Of a stretch of 64,000 bases of DNA, positions 19,332-29,065 are shown one piece after another. Within the stretch, counting starts at the first letter, position 1. Each line of letters opens with the position of its first letter. The notes under the pieces were generated by a model that saw nothing but the letters and a program-made list of their open reading frames with translations, was not told where the DNA came from and ran no database searches. Origin of the DNA: Mycobacterium deserti (GTDB lineage Bacteria > Actinomycetota > Actinomycetes > Mycobacteriales > Mycobacteriaceae); contig NZ_JAODWD010000003.1 of assembly GCF_025345615.1 (NCBI RefSeq), forward strand, positions 186,001-250,000. Direction: 5' to 3'. Position numbers and translations under genes: made by a program.

Positions 19332-20338
19332 GACTGGCGATCATTGCCGGCGACGGCATAGGTCCCGAGGTCGTCGGCGAGGCCGTCAGAGTCCTCGATG
19401 CGGTACATCCCGGTGTCGAGAAGACGTCCTACGATCTGGGCGCCAAGCGTTTCCACGCCACCGGCGAGGTGCTGCCCGATTCCGTGCTCGACGAACTGCG
19501 CACCCACGACGCGATCCTGCTCGGCGCGATCGGCGACCCGTCGGTGCCCAGCGGCGTGCTGGAACGCGGTCTGCTGCTGCGCATCCGGTTCGAGCTGGAC
19601 CACCACATCAACTTGCGACCCGGCCGGCTGTATCCGGGTGTCAGCAGTCCGCTCGCCGGTGACCCCGAGATCGACTTCGTCGTCGTCCGCGAGGGAACGG
19701 AGGGCCCCTACACGGGCACCGGCGGTGCGATTCGAGTGGGCACACCCAACGAGATCGCCACCGAAGTCAGTGTGAACACCGCCTTCGGCGTGCGCCGCGT
19801 CGTGCGCGACGCGTTCACGCGAGCCCAGCAGCGGCGCAAACATCTGACGTTGGTCCACAAGAACAATGTGCTGACCTATGCCGGTGCGCTCTGGTGGCGC
19901 ACGGTCCAGGAGCTGGCGACGGAGTTCCCGGACGTCGAGGTTGCCTACCAGCATGTCGATGCTGCCACGATCCACCTGGTCACCGACCCGGGCAGGTTCG
20001 ACGTCATCGTCACCGACAACCTGTTCGGCGACATCGTCACCGATTTGGCCGCTGCCGTCTGCGGGGGGATCGGCCTCGCGGCGAGCGGCAATATCGATGC
20101 CACACGCACCAATCCGTCGATGTTCGAACCCGTGCACGGCAGCGCGCCGGACATCGCGGGCCAGGGCATCGCCGACCCCACCGCGGCGATCATGTCGGTG
20201 GCACTGCTGCTGTCGCATGTCGGCGAGGACGGCGCCGCGGCCCGCGTCGACAAAGCGGTCGAACAGCATCTGGCGACGCGCGGGAACGACACGCTGTCCA
20301 CCACGGAGATCGGCGATCGGATCCTCGCCGGCCTGTAG
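19328..20338 (+). CDS. leuB: 3-isopropylmalate dehydrogenase
   Basis: LeuB oxidises and decarboxylates 3-isopropylmalate in leucine synthesis. The 336-residue protein starts [16 protein letters not shown], has the substrate-binding arginines around [17 protein letters not shown], and the metal/active-site signature [20 protein letters not shown]. It ends with [20 protein letters not shown]. It is co-translated with serA by ATGA overlap, linking serine and leucine synthesis in one transcript. The other leucine genes, leuCD, lie 5 kb downstream; leuA is not in the window. Confidence 0.97.
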   Translation: MRLAIIAGDGIGPEVVGEAVRVLDAVHPGVEKTSYDLGAKRFHATGEVLPDSVLDELRTHDAILLGAIGDPSVPSGVLERGLLLRIRFELDHHINLRPGRLYPGVSSPLAGDPEIDFVVVREGTEGPYTGTGGAIRVGTPNEIATEVSVNTAFGVRRVVRDAFTRAQQRRKHLTLVHKNNVLTYAGALWWRTVQELATEFPDVEVAYQHVDAATIHLVTDPGRFDVIVTDNLFGDIVTDLAAAVCGGIGLAASGNIDATRTNPSMFEPVHGSAPDIAGQGIADPTAAIMSVALLLSHVGEDGAAARVDKAVEQHLATRGNDTLSTTEIGDRILAGL

Positions 20339-20344
20339 CTCGGC

Positions 20345-21529
20345 CTACCGGTCAGCGTCGTCGACGGGCACCAGCGGAATCGCGATGAGCGGCAACACCG
20401 CAGCGACGGCGAAGGCGCAGGCGTAGCCGGTCACGCCGATGAGACCGCCGAAGAGCGGAGCGGACAGGGCCGACGCCAGATGCTGGCTGGTGTTCTGCGT
20501 GCCCAGTGCGCGCCCGCTCCAGAACGGCCCCGCGATCTCGGCGATCGAGGTGAACGCCAATCCGTTGTCCGACACCGTGATCACCGAGGCGATCACCATC
20601 AACGCGACACTGAGCGGGGAGCTGAGCCAATCGGTCAGTGCCAGCAGGCCCATGGACAACGCGGCGCCGAGGGCGATGGTGCGGATCGGCCGCAGCCGCG
20701 ACCCGACAACGTCGGACCACCGGCCCGCAGCGATGCGACCACCAGCACCGAGCACCTGTGCCGCAGTGACTATCGCGCCTGCCGACGCGGCCGACCATCC
20801 GCGGTCGGTCATCAGCCACACCAACGCGAACGTCCACAACACCGCCTGGGGCACCACCAACAGCACCGAAACACCGTGGATGCGCCACAGCACATTCGAG
20901 CCTCGATACGGATTGGCCAACATCTGTTCGCCGGCTTCGGCGCGCGGCGGTCGCGGTGGGTCGAGCACGCCGACGGCGCAGATCACCGCGGCGGCCGCGC
21001 ACAGGATCGCGGGGAACAACAGCGCCGCGGCGATGCCCTGGTTCTCCGCGACGCGCGGAATCACCAACGCGCCCAGTCCCACTCCAAGCGGCGTGGCGGT
21101 CTGCCGGATCCCCATCACCAGTCCGCGTTGATCAGGCGGAAACCAACCGACCACCAGGCGGCCGCTCGCGGAGTTGCTACTGGCTGCCGCCACCCCGCCG
21201 AGGAACAGGAAGGCGCCGATCGCGAACAGCGAATCGGACGCGGCAGCGGCGAAGGCTGCCGCGGCGATGAGCGTCGATCCGAGGGACAACACGATGCGCT
21301 CGCCGATCCGGTCCACCACGTAGCCCCACGGGATCAACGCGATCACCAGACCGAAACCGGCCATCGACGACAGCAGGCCGGCTTCGGCGAGGTCCAGGCC
21401 GCGGTCGGTGTGCAGGACGGGAATGAGAAACGCCGCGCCGTTGATGAAAACCTGCGCGCATGTCGTCGCCGTCAACGCGATCACCAGCATCGACCAGCGC
21501 CGCGCAATGCCGATCGATTCGACGGACAT
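20345..21529 (-). CDS. Major facilitator superfamily transporter
   Basis: A 394-residue protein with about twelve hydrophobic helices and the MFS loop motif between helices 2 and 3 (GYVVDRIGERIVLSLGS). No substrate is evident; nearest-looking relatives are sugar-phosphate/cyanate-type or general efflux MFS proteins. ATG at 21529 is chosen because the family starts just before the first helix. It converges on leuB with a 6-base gap and diverges from the FAH gene. A homologous MFS gene occupies this position in M. tuberculosis. Confidence 0.85.
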   Translation of the reverse strand: MSVESIGIARRWSMLVIALTATTCAQVFINGAAFLIPVLHTDRGLDLAEAGLLSSMAGFGLVIALIPWGYVVDRIGERIVLSLGSTLIAAAAFAAAASDSLFAIGAFLFLGGVAAASSNSASGRLVVGWFPPDQRGLVMGIRQTATPLGVGLGALVIPRVAENQGIAAALLFPAILCAAAAVICAVGVLDPPRPPRAEAGEQMLANPYRGSNVLWRIHGVSVLLVVPQAVLWTFALVWLMTDRGWSAASAGAIVTAAQVLGAGGRIAAGRWSDVVGSRLRPIRTIALGAALSMGLLALTDWLSSPLSVALMVIASVITVSDNGLAFTSIAEIAGPFWSGRALGTQNTSQHLASALSAPLFGGLIGVTGYACAFAVAAVLPLIAIPLVPVDDADR

Positions 21530-21631
21530 CGCGTCATCGTCGCATAGGTGTCTCAGGATGCTGAACTGATGTTTCACATGCTGAGAGCTACGACGGCGGG
21601 GAGCGGCCGTTCGAGCGAGATCGACGGCCAC

Positions 21632-21637
21632 TAGGCT
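21632..21637 (+). promoter_or_regulatory. -10 element for the FAH-family/gltX transcript (leaderless geometry)
   Basis: TAGGCT ends exactly 6 bases before the ATG at 21644, with no ribosome site. It probably drives the FAH gene and the coupled gltX. Confidence 0.5.
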
Positions 21638-21643
21638 GAACTC

Positions 21644-22432
21644 ATGCGCCTAGGCCGAATCGCCAGTCCCGACGGGGTCGCCTTCGTCAGCATCGAGGGT
21701 CCGATCGAGGACCCGCAGCAGACCGTCGCCCGCGAAATCGCAGAGCATCCGTTCGGCACACCCAACTTCACCGGTCGGCAGTGGCCGTTGCAGGACGTCC
21801 GACTGCTGGCGCCCATCCTGGCCAGCAAGGTGGTCTGCATCGGCAAGAACTACGCCGCCCACATCGAGGAGATGGGCGGGGGCGACTTCCCCGATCCGAT
21901 CATCTTCATGAAACCCAACACCGCGATCGTCGGACCGAACGTGCCGATCCAACTGCCCGCCGACGCCAATCCCGTGCATTTCGAAGGTGAATTGGCCGCG
22001 GTCATCGGCCGTCCCTGCAAGGACGTCCCGGCGTCGCGCGCCGCGGAGAACATTCTGGGCTACACCATCGGAAACGATGTGTCGGCGCGGGACCAGCAGA
22101 AGAAGGACGGCCAGTGGACACGCGCCAAGGGCCATGACACGTTCTGTCCGATCGGACCGTGGATCGTCACCGATCTCGACCCCGCCGACCTCGAACTGCG
22201 CACCGAGGTCAACGGACATCTCAAACAGAACAGCCGGACGTCGCTGATGGTGCACGACATCGGTGAGGTCATCGAGTGGATCTCACGGGTGATGACGCTG
22301 CTGCCCGGCGACGTGATCATGACCGGGACGCCGGAAGGTGTCGGCCCAATCGAAGACGGGGACACAGTCAGTATCACCGTCGAGGGAATCGGCACATTGA
22401 CTAATCCCGTTGTGCGCAAAGGAAAGTCGTGA
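21644..22432 (+). CDS. Fumarylacetoacetate hydrolase family protein
   Basis: A 262-residue protein with the FAH C-terminal fold: [14 protein letters not shown], metal ligands in [19 protein letters not shown], and [14 protein letters not shown] near the end. Members of this family break C-C bonds or decarboxylate/isomerise dicarbonyl intermediates using Mg or Mn; the exact substrate here is unknown. It immediately precedes gltX with a GTGA overlap, an arrangement kept in mycobacteria. No other catabolic gene is nearby to suggest a pathway. Confidence 0.9.
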   Translation: MRLGRIASPDGVAFVSIEGPIEDPQQTVAREIAEHPFGTPNFTGRQWPLQDVRLLAPILASKVVCIGKNYAAHIEEMGGGDFPDPIIFMKPNTAIVGPNVPIQLPADANPVHFEGELAAVIGRPCKDVPASRAAENILGYTIGNDVSARDQQKKDGQWTRAKGHDTFCPIGPWIVTDLDPADLELRTEVNGHLKQNSRTSLMVHDIGEVIEWISRVMTLLPGDVIMTGTPEGVGPIEDGDTVSITVEGIGTLTNPVVRKGKS

Positions 22433-23913
22433 CGACCGCTGACACCGTTCGAGTACGGTTCTGTCCGTCGCCGACTGGCACACCGCACGTCGGGCTGATC
22501 AGGACCGCTCTCTTCAACTGGGCCTACGCCCGCCATACCGGCGGCACGTTCGTGTTCCGGCTGGAGGACACCGACGCCGAGCGCGACAGCGAGGAGAGCT
22601 ATCTCGCTCTGCTCGACGCACTGAACTGGCTGGGACTCACCTACGACGAGGGGCCCGATATCGGCGGCCCATATGCGCCGTACCGGCAGTCACTGCGTGG
22701 CGGGATCTACCGCGATGTGTTGGCGCGGCTGCTGGAGGCGGGGGAGGTGTACGAGGCGTTCTCGACGGCAGGGGAAGTGGAGGCGCGCCATATCGAGGCG
22801 GGCCGCAATCCGAAGCTGGGCTACGACAATTTCGACCGCGACCTGACCGACGCGCAGCGCGAAGCGTTCCTCTCCGAGGGCCGCAGGCCCGTGTTGCGAC
22901 TGAGGATGCCCGATGAGGACATCACGTGGACCGACCTGGTGCGCGGCGAGACGACGTTCGCGGCGGGGTCGGTGCCGGACTTCGCGCTGACGCGCGCGAG
23001 CGGAGATCCCCTCTACACGTTGGTCAATCCGGTCGACGACGCGTTGATGAAGATCACTCACGTGCTGCGCGGCGAGGACCTGCTGCCCTCGACCCCACGC
23101 CAGATCGCCCTGTATCGCGCCTTGATGCGCATCGGGGTGGCCGAGCGAGAACCGGAGTTCGCGCACCTGCCAAGCGTTCTGGGCGACGGCAACAAGAAGC
23201 TGTCCAAGCGCGATCCGCAGTCGAACCTGTTCCTCCACCGCGAACGCGGATTCATCCCCGAGGGGCTGCTGAACTATCTGGCCTTGCTCGGCTGGGGGAT
23301 CGCCGACGATCGCGATGTGTTCGATCTCGAGGAGATGGTCGCGGCGTTCGACGTCATTGACGTCAACTCGAACCCCGCACGGTTCGACCAGAAGAAGGCC
23401 GACGCCCTCAACGCCGAACACATCCGGCTGCTCAGCGAGGACGAGTTCACCCGACGACTGCGCACGTACTTCGACGCCCATGGTCATGACACCGGGCTCG
23501 ACGACGCGCAGTTCGCCGAGGCCGCGCGGCTGGTGCAGACCCGCATCGTCGTTCTGGGCGATGCATGGGATCTGCTGAAGTTTCTCAACGAGAGCGATTT
23601 CGTGCTCGACGAGAAGTCCGTCGCCAAGGAGCTCAAGGCCGAGGCGGCACCGGTTCTCGACGCCTCGGTCGCCGCGCTGGAGGAGGTCGGCGAGTGGTCC
23701 ACCGACAACATCGAGACGGCGCTGAAGGTGTCGCTGTTGGAGAACATGGCGCTCAAGCCGCGCAAGGCCTTCGGGCCACTGCGGGTCGCCGCCACCGGCG
23801 CGTCGATCAGTCCGCCGCTGTTCGAATCGCTGGAGTTGTTGGGCCGCGACCGCAGCCTGCGCCGGCTCCGTGCGGGCCTCGAGATCGCCACGACGGTGGC
23901 GACGGAGGCGTGA
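22429..23913 (+). CDS. gltX: Glutamyl-tRNA synthetase (non-discriminating)
   Basis: GltX charges tRNA-Glu and, where GlnRS is missing, also tRNA-Gln with glutamate. The 494-residue class I synthetase has its HIGH-type motif as [21 protein letters not shown] in the middle, and KLSKR near residue 255. The C-terminal anticodon-binding half is helical. GTG at 22429 overlaps the FAH stop. Two tRNA genes, Gln and Glu, follow directly, and GatCAB is encoded upstream in the window. Non-discriminating specificity is inferred from this context. Confidence 0.97.
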   Translation: MTTADTVRVRFCPSPTGTPHVGLIRTALFNWAYARHTGGTFVFRLEDTDAERDSEESYLALLDALNWLGLTYDEGPDIGGPYAPYRQSLRGGIYRDVLARLLEAGEVYEAFSTAGEVEARHIEAGRNPKLGYDNFDRDLTDAQREAFLSEGRRPVLRLRMPDEDITWTDLVRGETTFAAGSVPDFALTRASGDPLYTLVNPVDDALMKITHVLRGEDLLPSTPRQIALYRALMRIGVAEREPEFAHLPSVLGDGNKKLSKRDPQSNLFLHRERGFIPEGLLNYLALLGWGIADDRDVFDLEEMVAAFDVIDVNSNPARFDQKKADALNAEHIRLLSEDEFTRRLRTYFDAHGHDTGLDDAQFAEAARLVQTRIVVLGDAWDLLKFLNESDFVLDEKSVAKELKAEAAPVLDASVAALEEVGEWSTDNIETALKVSLLENMALKPRKAFGPLRVAATGASISPPLFESLELLGRDRSLRRLRAGLEIATTVATEA

Positions 23914-24031
23914 AAAGGCACCCGCGAATCTTTGGTAGTCTGCACGTCGGCCCGACAGAACACCCAGCGGGGGCGCCCGCGGTGTCTCAGGGCCGCGCAC
24001 AGGCCTGTGACCAGCGGTTACGGGCAGCCAG

Positions 24032-24103
24032 TGGGGTATGGTGTAATTGGCAACACAGCGGTTTCTGGTACCGCCATTCTAGGTTCGAGTCCTGGTACCC
24101 CAG
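24032..24103 (+). tRNA. tRNA-Gln (anticodon CUG)
   Basis: The acceptor arm TGGGGTA pairs with TACCCCA (24096-24102). The anticodon stem GCGGT/ACCGC encloses the loop TTCTGGT with anticodon CTG, and the T arm is CTAGG-TTCGAGT-CCTGG. A genomically encoded CCA follows the discriminator G (24104-24106). This tRNA is first charged with glutamate by GltX and then amidated by GatCAB. Confidence 0.95.
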
Positions 24104-24168
24104 CCAATCCCGGTGATTAGGTCGGCCTTCGGCGCTGAGCTATGCTGTCTCTCCGGACAATGTTCCTA

Positions 24169-24241
24169 GCCCCCGTCGTCTAGCGGCCTAGGACGCCGCC
24201 CTCTCACGGCGGTAGCGTGGGTTCGAATCCCATCGGGGGTA
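24169..24241 (+). tRNA. tRNA-Glu (anticodon CUC)
   Basis: The acceptor arm GCCCCCG pairs with CGGGGGT (ending in a G-U pair). The anticodon stem CCGCC/GGCGG holds the loop CTCTCAC with anticodon CTC. The T arm GTGGG-TTCGAAT-CCCAT is intact. No CCA is encoded after the discriminator A. It lies 62 bases after tRNA-Gln. Confidence 0.95.
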
Positions 24242-24341
24242 CACATCTTGTCGAAACTGTCCCCGGCTCCGCGTGGTCCCACACAGGTCGCGATCTGGGA
24301 AGCGACGGCGATCTCAGCGCAGTCTCGGCGGAAATCCGAAT

Positions 24342-25040
24342 TCAGAGCCGTCGCGCCAGCGCGTCCGCTGCGGCCAGCAGATCCGCCGCCCAGCGAGCAC
24401 CGGGCCGCCTGCCCATCCGGTCGATGGGTCCGGACACCGACACCGCCGCGATGACTGCACCGCGGCCGTCGCGCACCGGCGCGGAGACGCTCGCCACACC
24501 TGCTTCCCGTTCACCCGCGCTCTGCGCCCACCCGCGCTTGCGAACCTCGGCCAGTGTGCGGTCGGTGAACTTCGCCGCGGGCAGGATCGCCTGCTGCGTC
24601 GCGGCGTCCGCGTAGGCCAGCAGCACCTTCGCACCGGAGCCGGCGGTCATCGACAGCCTCGTGCCGACCGGCACCGTATCGCGCAGCCCGGCAGGCGGTT
24701 CCAATGCCGCGACGCAGATTCGCACCGTTCCTTCGCGACGGTAGAGCTGCACGCTTTCGCCCGTGATTTCACGCAGGCGAGGCAGCACGACGGCGCCCGC
24801 GGCCAGGAGCGGGTCGTTGACCTGGCCGGCCAGTTCGGTCAGCGCGGGGCCCAGCCGCCAGCGGCCGTCGCCTCGCGTCAGCAGCCGGTGCACCTCGAGA
24901 CCCGCGGCCAGCCGATGCGCGGTTGCCCGCGGTAACCCGGTGCGCTCGCACAGTTCGTTGAGCCCGCACGGCGATTCGGCCACCGCGTGCAATACGCCCA
25001 CGGCTTTGTCCAGAACGCCGATGCCGCTATCCTGTCTCAC
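24342..25040 (-). CDS. ltbR: IclR-family regulator of leucine biosynthesis (LtbR/NdgR type)
   Basis: A 232-residue IclR protein with an N-terminal winged helix (GVLDKAVGVLHAV, LNELCERTGLPRATAHRL) and a C-terminal effector domain. In actinobacteria the IclR gene divergent from leuCD is LtbR/NdgR, which controls leuCD and other amino acid genes. Position and size match. The GTG at 25040 is supported by TAGTAT 6 bases upstream (25047-25052 on the complement), a leaderless signature. An inverted repeat spans its start and the leuC promoter. The gene symbol is by analogy with Corynebacterium. Confidence 0.85.
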   Translation of the reverse strand: MRQDSGIGVLDKAVGVLHAVAESPCGLNELCERTGLPRATAHRLAAGLEVHRLLTRGDGRWRLGPALTELAGQVNDPLLAAGAVVLPRLREITGESVQLYRREGTVRICVAALEPPAGLRDTVPVGTRLSMTAGSGAKVLLAYADAATQQAILPAAKFTDRTLAEVRKRGWAQSAGEREAGVASVSAPVRDGRGAVIAAVSVSGPIDRMGRRPGARWAADLLAAADALARRL

Positions 25041-25070
25041 AGGGAGATACTAGCGTCCCAGATTGTGAGA
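25035..25070. promoter_or_regulatory. Candidate IclR (LtbR) operator in the leuC/ltbR gap
   Basis: TCTCACA (25035-25041) and its exact reverse complement TGTGAGA (25064-25070) are centred about 29 bases apart. They flank overlapping promoter elements: TAGTAT for the regulator on the minus strand and TACTAG (25048-25053) for leuC. The left half also forms TCTC-N5-GAGA (25035-25047). Binding here could repress both genes. Confidence 0.6.
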
Positions 25071-25076
25071 TAGCCA

Positions 25077-26510
25077 ATGGACAGCCCAGATACGCCACGC
25101 ACACTCGCCGAGAAAGTGTGGGACGACCACGTCGTCGCCCTCGGTCCCGGTGAAGGCGCCGCGCGCGAGCCCGACCTGATCTACATCGATCTGCACCTGG
25201 TGCACGAAGTCACCAGTCCGCAGGCATTCGACGGCCTGCGTCTCAACGATCGACCGGTCAGACGGCCGGACCTGACGATCGCCACCGAGGACCACAACGT
25301 GCCGACCATCGACATCGACAAGCCGATCGCCGACCCGGTTTCGCGCACGCAGGTGGAGACGCTGCGCCGCAACTGTGAAGAGTTCGGCATCCGGCTGCAC
25401 CCGATGGGCGACGTCGAACAAGGCATCGTCCACATCATCGGACCGCAACTCGGACTGACCCAGCCCGGTATGACGATCGTCTGTGGCGACAGCCATACCT
25501 CGACCCACGGCGCATTCGGCGCACTGGCGATGGGCATCGGCACATCGGAAGTCGAGCACGTGCTCGCCACGCAGACCTTGCCGCTGCGTCCGTTCAAGAC
25601 CATGGCGGTCAATGTCGACGGTCAGCTGCCGCCGGGCGTGAGCGCGAAGGACATCATCTTGGCGGTGATCGCCAAGATCGGCACCGGCGGCGGACAGGGA
25701 TACGTCATCGAATACCGCGGCAGCGCCATCGAATCGCTGTCGATGGAGGGTCGGATGACGATCTGCAACATGAGCATCGAGGCGGGCGCACGCGCGGGCA
25801 TGGTCGCGCCCGACGAGACCACATTCGAATACCTGCGCGGCCGCCCGCACGCGCCGCAGGGTGCGCAGTGGGATGCGGCCATCGACGCGTGGAGACAACT
25901 GCGCACCGACGAGGGCGCCGAATTCGACACCGAGGTCTACCTCGACGCGGCGTCGCTGAGCCCGTTCGTCACGTGGGGCACCAACCCGGGACAGGGCGTT
26001 CCGCTGTCGGAAGCGGTGCCGGACCCGGAGCTGATCTTCGACGAGGGCGAGCGGCAGTCTGCTGAAAAGGCGTTGACGTACATGGACCTTCGGCCCGGTA
26101 CGGCGATGCGCGATATCGCGGTCGACACGGTGTTCGTCGGCTCGTGCACCAACGGCCGGATAGAAGATCTGAGGGTCGTGGCCGAGGTACTGCGCGGACG
26201 CAAGGTGGCCGACGACGTCCGGATGCTGATCGTGCCCGGGTCGATGCGGGTGCGGGCGCAAGCCGAAAGCGAGGGGCTCGGTGAGGTCTTCACCGCCGCG
26301 GGTGCGGAGTGGCGACAGGCGGGCTGTTCGATGTGCCTTGGTATGAACCCCGACCAATTGTCGCCGGGCCAACGCTGCGCGTCGACGTCCAATCGCAACT
26401 TCGAAGGCAGGCAGGGCAAAGGCGGCCGGACCCATCTGGTCTCGCCGGCCGTCGCCGCCGCCACCGCCGTCCGGGGAACGCTGGCGTCCCCCGCCGATCT
26501 GACGTCGTAG
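25077..26510 (+). CDS. leuC: 3-isopropylmalate dehydratase large subunit
   Basis: LeuC with LeuD isomerises 2-isopropylmalate to 3-isopropylmalate. The 477-residue protein keeps the three 4Fe-4S cysteines: one in VGSCTNGR and two in [11 protein letters not shown]. The substrate and active-site motifs [16 protein letters not shown] and ATEDHNVPT are also present. It diverges from the IclR regulator across 36 bases and is followed by leuD after 13 bases. The ATG at 25077 has no strong ribosome site. Confidence 0.97.
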   Translation: MDSPDTPRTLAEKVWDDHVVALGPGEGAAREPDLIYIDLHLVHEVTSPQAFDGLRLNDRPVRRPDLTIATEDHNVPTIDIDKPIADPVSRTQVETLRRNCEEFGIRLHPMGDVEQGIVHIIGPQLGLTQPGMTIVCGDSHTSTHGAFGALAMGIGTSEVEHVLATQTLPLRPFKTMAVNVDGQLPPGVSAKDIILAVIAKIGTGGGQGYVIEYRGSAIESLSMEGRMTICNMSIEAGARAGMVAPDETTFEYLRGRPHAPQGAQWDAAIDAWRQLRTDEGAEFDTEVYLDAASLSPFVTWGTNPGQGVPLSEAVPDPELIFDEGERQSAEKALTYMDLRPGTAMRDIAVDTVFVGSCTNGRIEDLRVVAEVLRGRKVADDVRMLIVPGSMRVRAQAESEGLGEVFTAAGAEWRQAGCSMCLGMNPDQLSPGQRCASTSNRNFEGRQGKGGRTHLVSPAVAAATAVRGTLASPADLTS

Positions 26511-26523
26511 AGAAGGAATACCC

Positions 26524-27117
26524 ATGGATGCTTTTCGCACACATACCGGAATCGGTGTACCGCTACGCCGGTCCAATGTCGACACCGACCAGATCATTCC
26601 GGCGGTCTACTTGAAGCGGGTCACCCGAACAGGTTTCGAGGACGGTCTGTTCGCGGCGTGGCGCAACGACCCGTCGTTCGTGCTGAACCTCCCGCCGTTC
26701 GACAAGGGTTCGGTTCTGGTCGCCGGCCCCGATTTCGGCACGGGTTCGTCACGCGAGCACGCCGTGTGGGCGCTCATGGATTTCGGATTCCGGGTCGTCA
26801 TCTCATCCCGATTCGCCGACATCTTTCGGGGCAATGCGGGCAAGGCGGGCCTCCTCGCGGCCGAAGTGGCCCAAGATGATGTCGAATTGTTGTGGAAGCT
26901 CATCGAGGAGCATCCCGGCATGGAAGTCACTGTGAACCTTCAAGATCGGAACGTGGTCGCCGGAACGGTCATGGTGCCGTTCAAGATTGACGACTACACC
27001 GCGTGGAGATTGCTCGAGGGACTGGACGATATAGGCCTTACGCTGCGAAAACTCGACAAGATCGAGTCGTATGAATCGGCTCGGCCGAGTTGGAAGCCAC
27101 GTACTCTGCCGGCTTGA
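26524..27117 (+). CDS. leuD: 3-isopropylmalate dehydratase small subunit
   Basis: LeuD supplies the swivelling domain of isopropylmalate isomerase. The 197-residue protein contains [20 protein letters not shown], the aconitase-type [17 protein letters not shown] motif and [17 protein letters not shown], all family hallmarks. An AGAAGGA ribosome site precedes the ATG. It ends the leuCD operon; a weak hairpin around 27166-27185 follows. Confidence 0.97.
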   Translation: MDAFRTHTGIGVPLRRSNVDTDQIIPAVYLKRVTRTGFEDGLFAAWRNDPSFVLNLPPFDKGSVLVAGPDFGTGSSREHAVWALMDFGFRVVISSRFADIFRGNAGKAGLLAAEVAQDDVELLWKLIEEHPGMEVTVNLQDRNVVAGTVMVPFKIDDYTAWRLLEGLDDIGLTLRKLDKIESYESARPSWKPRTLPA

Positions 27118-27273
27118 TTCGCGGCCCTCGGCCGTCGAAATCGCCGCCTCTGAACCCTTTCTCGGACCCTCCATTAGGAGGTCAAGGGAGGCAAGCGGAT
27201 TCCTGAAAAGTTAGCCAGATTCGCCTGAAATTGCGCGTGGCTCTTGGAAATCAGTGGGCTTTGGGTTTACCGT

Positions 27274-27298
27274 GTCCACTAGTCGGTTCAAAGTGGAC
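27274..27298. promoter_or_regulatory. Inverted repeat in the hupB 5' region
   Basis: GTCCACT (27274-27280) and AGTGGAC (27292-27298) are perfect inverted copies with an 11-base spacer. They sit 21 bases before the hupB ATG and just before the GGAGG ribosome site (27310-27314). It could be a protein operator or an mRNA hairpin. HU-type proteins are often autoregulated, so this is a candidate control site. The 202-base gap otherwise shows no gene. Confidence 0.45.
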
Positions 27299-27319
27299 CA
27301 CTGGTTTCGGAGGTTTTGC

Positions 27320-27955
27320 ATGAACAAAGCGGAGCTCATCGACGTACTCACGGAGAAACTGGGCTCGGATCGTCGGCAAGCAACTGCCGCGGTGGAGAAC
27401 GTTGTCGACACCATCGTGCGCGCGGTTCACAAGGGTGACAGCGTCACCATCACCGGCTTCGGTGTATTCGAACAGCGCCGTCGCGCCGCACGTGTGGCGC
27501 GCAATCCGCGCACCGGCGAGACGGTCAGAGTAAAGCCCACCTCCGTGCCGGCATTCCGGCCCGGTGCTCAATTCAAGGCGGTTGTTTCTGGGGCACAGCG
27601 CCTCCCGGCGGAAGGACCAGCAGTGAAACGAGGCTCAACGGGCGGTAGCACCGCCAGAAAGGCCGCGAAGAAGTCGCCCGCCAAGAAGGCGGCCAAGAAG
27701 ACGGCGGCCAAGAAGGCGACGACGAAGAGGGCAGCTACCAAGGCTCCGGCCAAGAAGACTGCTGCCAAGAAGACCACGAAGCGCGCGGCCACGAAGGCTC
27801 CGGCCAAGAAGACCGCGGCCAAGAAGACCGCGGCCAAGAAGGCTCCGGCCAAGAAGGCTCCGGCCAAGAAGGCCGCCGCCAAGAAGACCGCCGCAAAGAA
27901 GACGGCCAAGAAGGCCCCGGCCCGCAAGGCTCCGGCCAAGAAGGGTCGCAGGTAA
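27320..27955 (+). CDS. hupB: Nucleoid-associated DNA-binding protein HupB
   Basis: The first 90 or so residues are a complete HU domain ([39 protein letters not shown]) that bends DNA as a dimer. From about residue 97 the protein is a 115-residue low-complexity tail built of PAKK, AAKK and TAAKK units, like eukaryotic histone H1. This fusion is specific to mycobacteria and relatives and is modified on lysines in known species. Total length is 211 residues. GGAGG lies 5 bases before the ATG, and a strong terminator follows. Confidence 0.97.
   Translation: MNKAELIDVLTEKLGSDRRQATAAVENVVDTIVRAVHKGDSVTITGFGVFEQRRRAARVARNPRTGETVRVKPTSVPAFRPGAQFKAVVSGAQRLPAEGPAVKRGSTGGSTARKAAKKSPAKKAAKKTAAKKATTKRAATKAPAKKTAAKKTTKRAATKAPAKKTAAKKTAAKKAPAKKAPAKKAAAKKTAAKKTAKKAPARKAPAKKGRR
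27660..27950 (+). repeat. Tandem PAKK/AAKK codon repeats in the hupB tail
   Basis: The tail DNA is built from variants of GCCAAGAAG separated by short Ala/Thr/Pro codons. A longer unit encoding [16 protein letters not shown] occurs twice. There are no acidic residues in this part. Such repeats can expand or contract between strains by slippage. Confidence 0.85.
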
Positions 27956-27969
27956 CTTTCGAACAAGAG

Positions 27970-28004
27970 CGCGCCGCTGGGTCAACGACCCGCGGCGCGT
28001 TTTT
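27970..28004 (+). terminator. Intrinsic terminator of hupB
   Basis: A strong stem pairs CGCGCCGC-TGGGT with ACCC-GCGGCGCG around CAACG, with one bulge, followed by five T residues (28000-28004). It lies 14 bases after the hupB stop and is the clearest gene-end terminator in the window. Confidence 0.9.
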
Positions 28005-28087
28005 GTGTGTGAGCACTGCGGTGCCGAGCGCCGCCCAGCCCCACACCCTTTGGATTCAAGTCGAGTCGGTGTGCTGACGACGCAGTG

Positions 28088-29017
28088 TCACTTCTTGCCC
28101 GCGAGCGGGCTGCCTATGTGATCGGCGGCGATCAGACGGCCGTCGGCGAGCGACAGCACCCACACACTGCCCTTGCGGTTGCGCGACTTGTCCGGGCGCA
28201 CGTCTTCGCGTTCGCACCACCACGAGATGAGGTCCGGAATCACCTTGCCCTGAGAGCAGATCACCGGGGTGCCGCCGGCGGACGCGATCTCCAGCACCCG
28301 GTGGCGGGCGGTCTTGCGGTCGTCCGCATAGGCCTCCTCGGTCAGCGCAGGCTCGTCGCGGATCGCGGTACCCAGCTCGTCGGCCAGCGGCTCGATCGTC
28401 TGATGACAGCGCACCCGGTCTGCGGCGTAGAGATCGGTCGCGCCGAAGGCGAGCAGCACGCCGACGAGTGACTCGGCCTGCGCGCGGCCATGTTTGTCCA
28501 GCGGGCGCTTGCGGTCGTCGCCCTTGTAACGTGACTTGCTACCGGCCGTGCCGTGCCGCACGATCAGGACCGACTGCGTGTCAGCAGGTTGTTTAGCGAA
28601 GCGACGCAACACTTTTCGGTCGTGCGGGTAATCCAGTTGATTCATCGCCTCGTCAGCGGGAAGCCACTTGAGCACGTCGACCTCGGAGTTGGGAACAAAC
28701 TGTCCGCCGACCGCGCGGGCGGACCAGTACCGCACCTTCTTGATGCCTTGCTCGACCGGATAGCTCACCGAGGCGAGGCGGCGCCCGAGGTGTGATGCAT
28801 AACCCGTCTCCTCGGCGACCTCGCGCACGGCCGTGACAGGTTCGGTCTCACCGGGGTCGACCTTGCCTTTGGGCAGCGACCAGTCGTCATAGCGTGGGCG
28901 GTGGATGACCGCGACCTCCGGGGTCGCCAGATCACTGTTGGTCCGCCACAGCACCGCACCTGCAGCAAGGACTGCCTTGCTCGAGGGAACGGCTTTCGAC
29001 GACTTCTCCTTCGGCAC
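28088..29017 (-). CDS. mutT1: MutT1-type Nudix hydrolase with histidine phosphatase domain
   Basis: MutT1 clears 8-oxo-GTP/dGTP and related oxidised or diadenosine nucleotides. The 309-residue protein has an N-terminal Nudix domain with the full box at residues 51-73 ([10 protein letters not shown]...REVAEETGY). The C-terminal histidine-phosphatase domain begins at LIVRHGTAG (about residue 150). This two-domain form is the mycobacterial MutT1. The GTG start at 29017 is followed by a lysine/serine-rich lead-in. It lies upstream of hupB in the opposite direction and next to ppk1, the conserved order. Confidence 0.95.
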   Translation of the reverse strand: MPKEKSSKAVPSSKAVLAAGAVLWRTNSDLATPEVAVIHRPRYDDWSLPKGKVDPGETEPVTAVREVAEETGYASHLGRRLASVSYPVEQGIKKVRYWSARAVGGQFVPNSEVDVLKWLPADEAMNQLDYPHDRKVLRRFAKQPADTQSVLIVRHGTAGSKSRYKGDDRKRPLDKHGRAQAESLVGVLLAFGATDLYAADRVRCHQTIEPLADELGTAIRDEPALTEEAYADDRKTARHRVLEIASAGGTPVICSQGKVIPDLISWWCEREDVRPDKSRNRKGSVWVLSLADGRLIAADHIGSPLAGKK

Positions 29018-29065
29018 CTCAACTCCTGCAGATCATTCGGGGCCCCGTCGGCTTGACAGGTGTAT

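Noticed and set aside
23914..24031. Small gene between gltX and tRNA-Gln
   Set aside because: Only short frames without ribosome sites or recognisable products are present; it is likely the tRNA promoter region.
27660..27950. CRISPR-like or minisatellite array
   Set aside because: The repeats are in-frame codons of a known low-complexity protein tail, with no spacer structure.
27568..27985. Two long minus-strand frames opposite the hupB tail
   Set aside because: They are mirror products of the AAGAAG/GCC codon repeats and encode low-complexity Leu/Ala or Arg/Ser strings.
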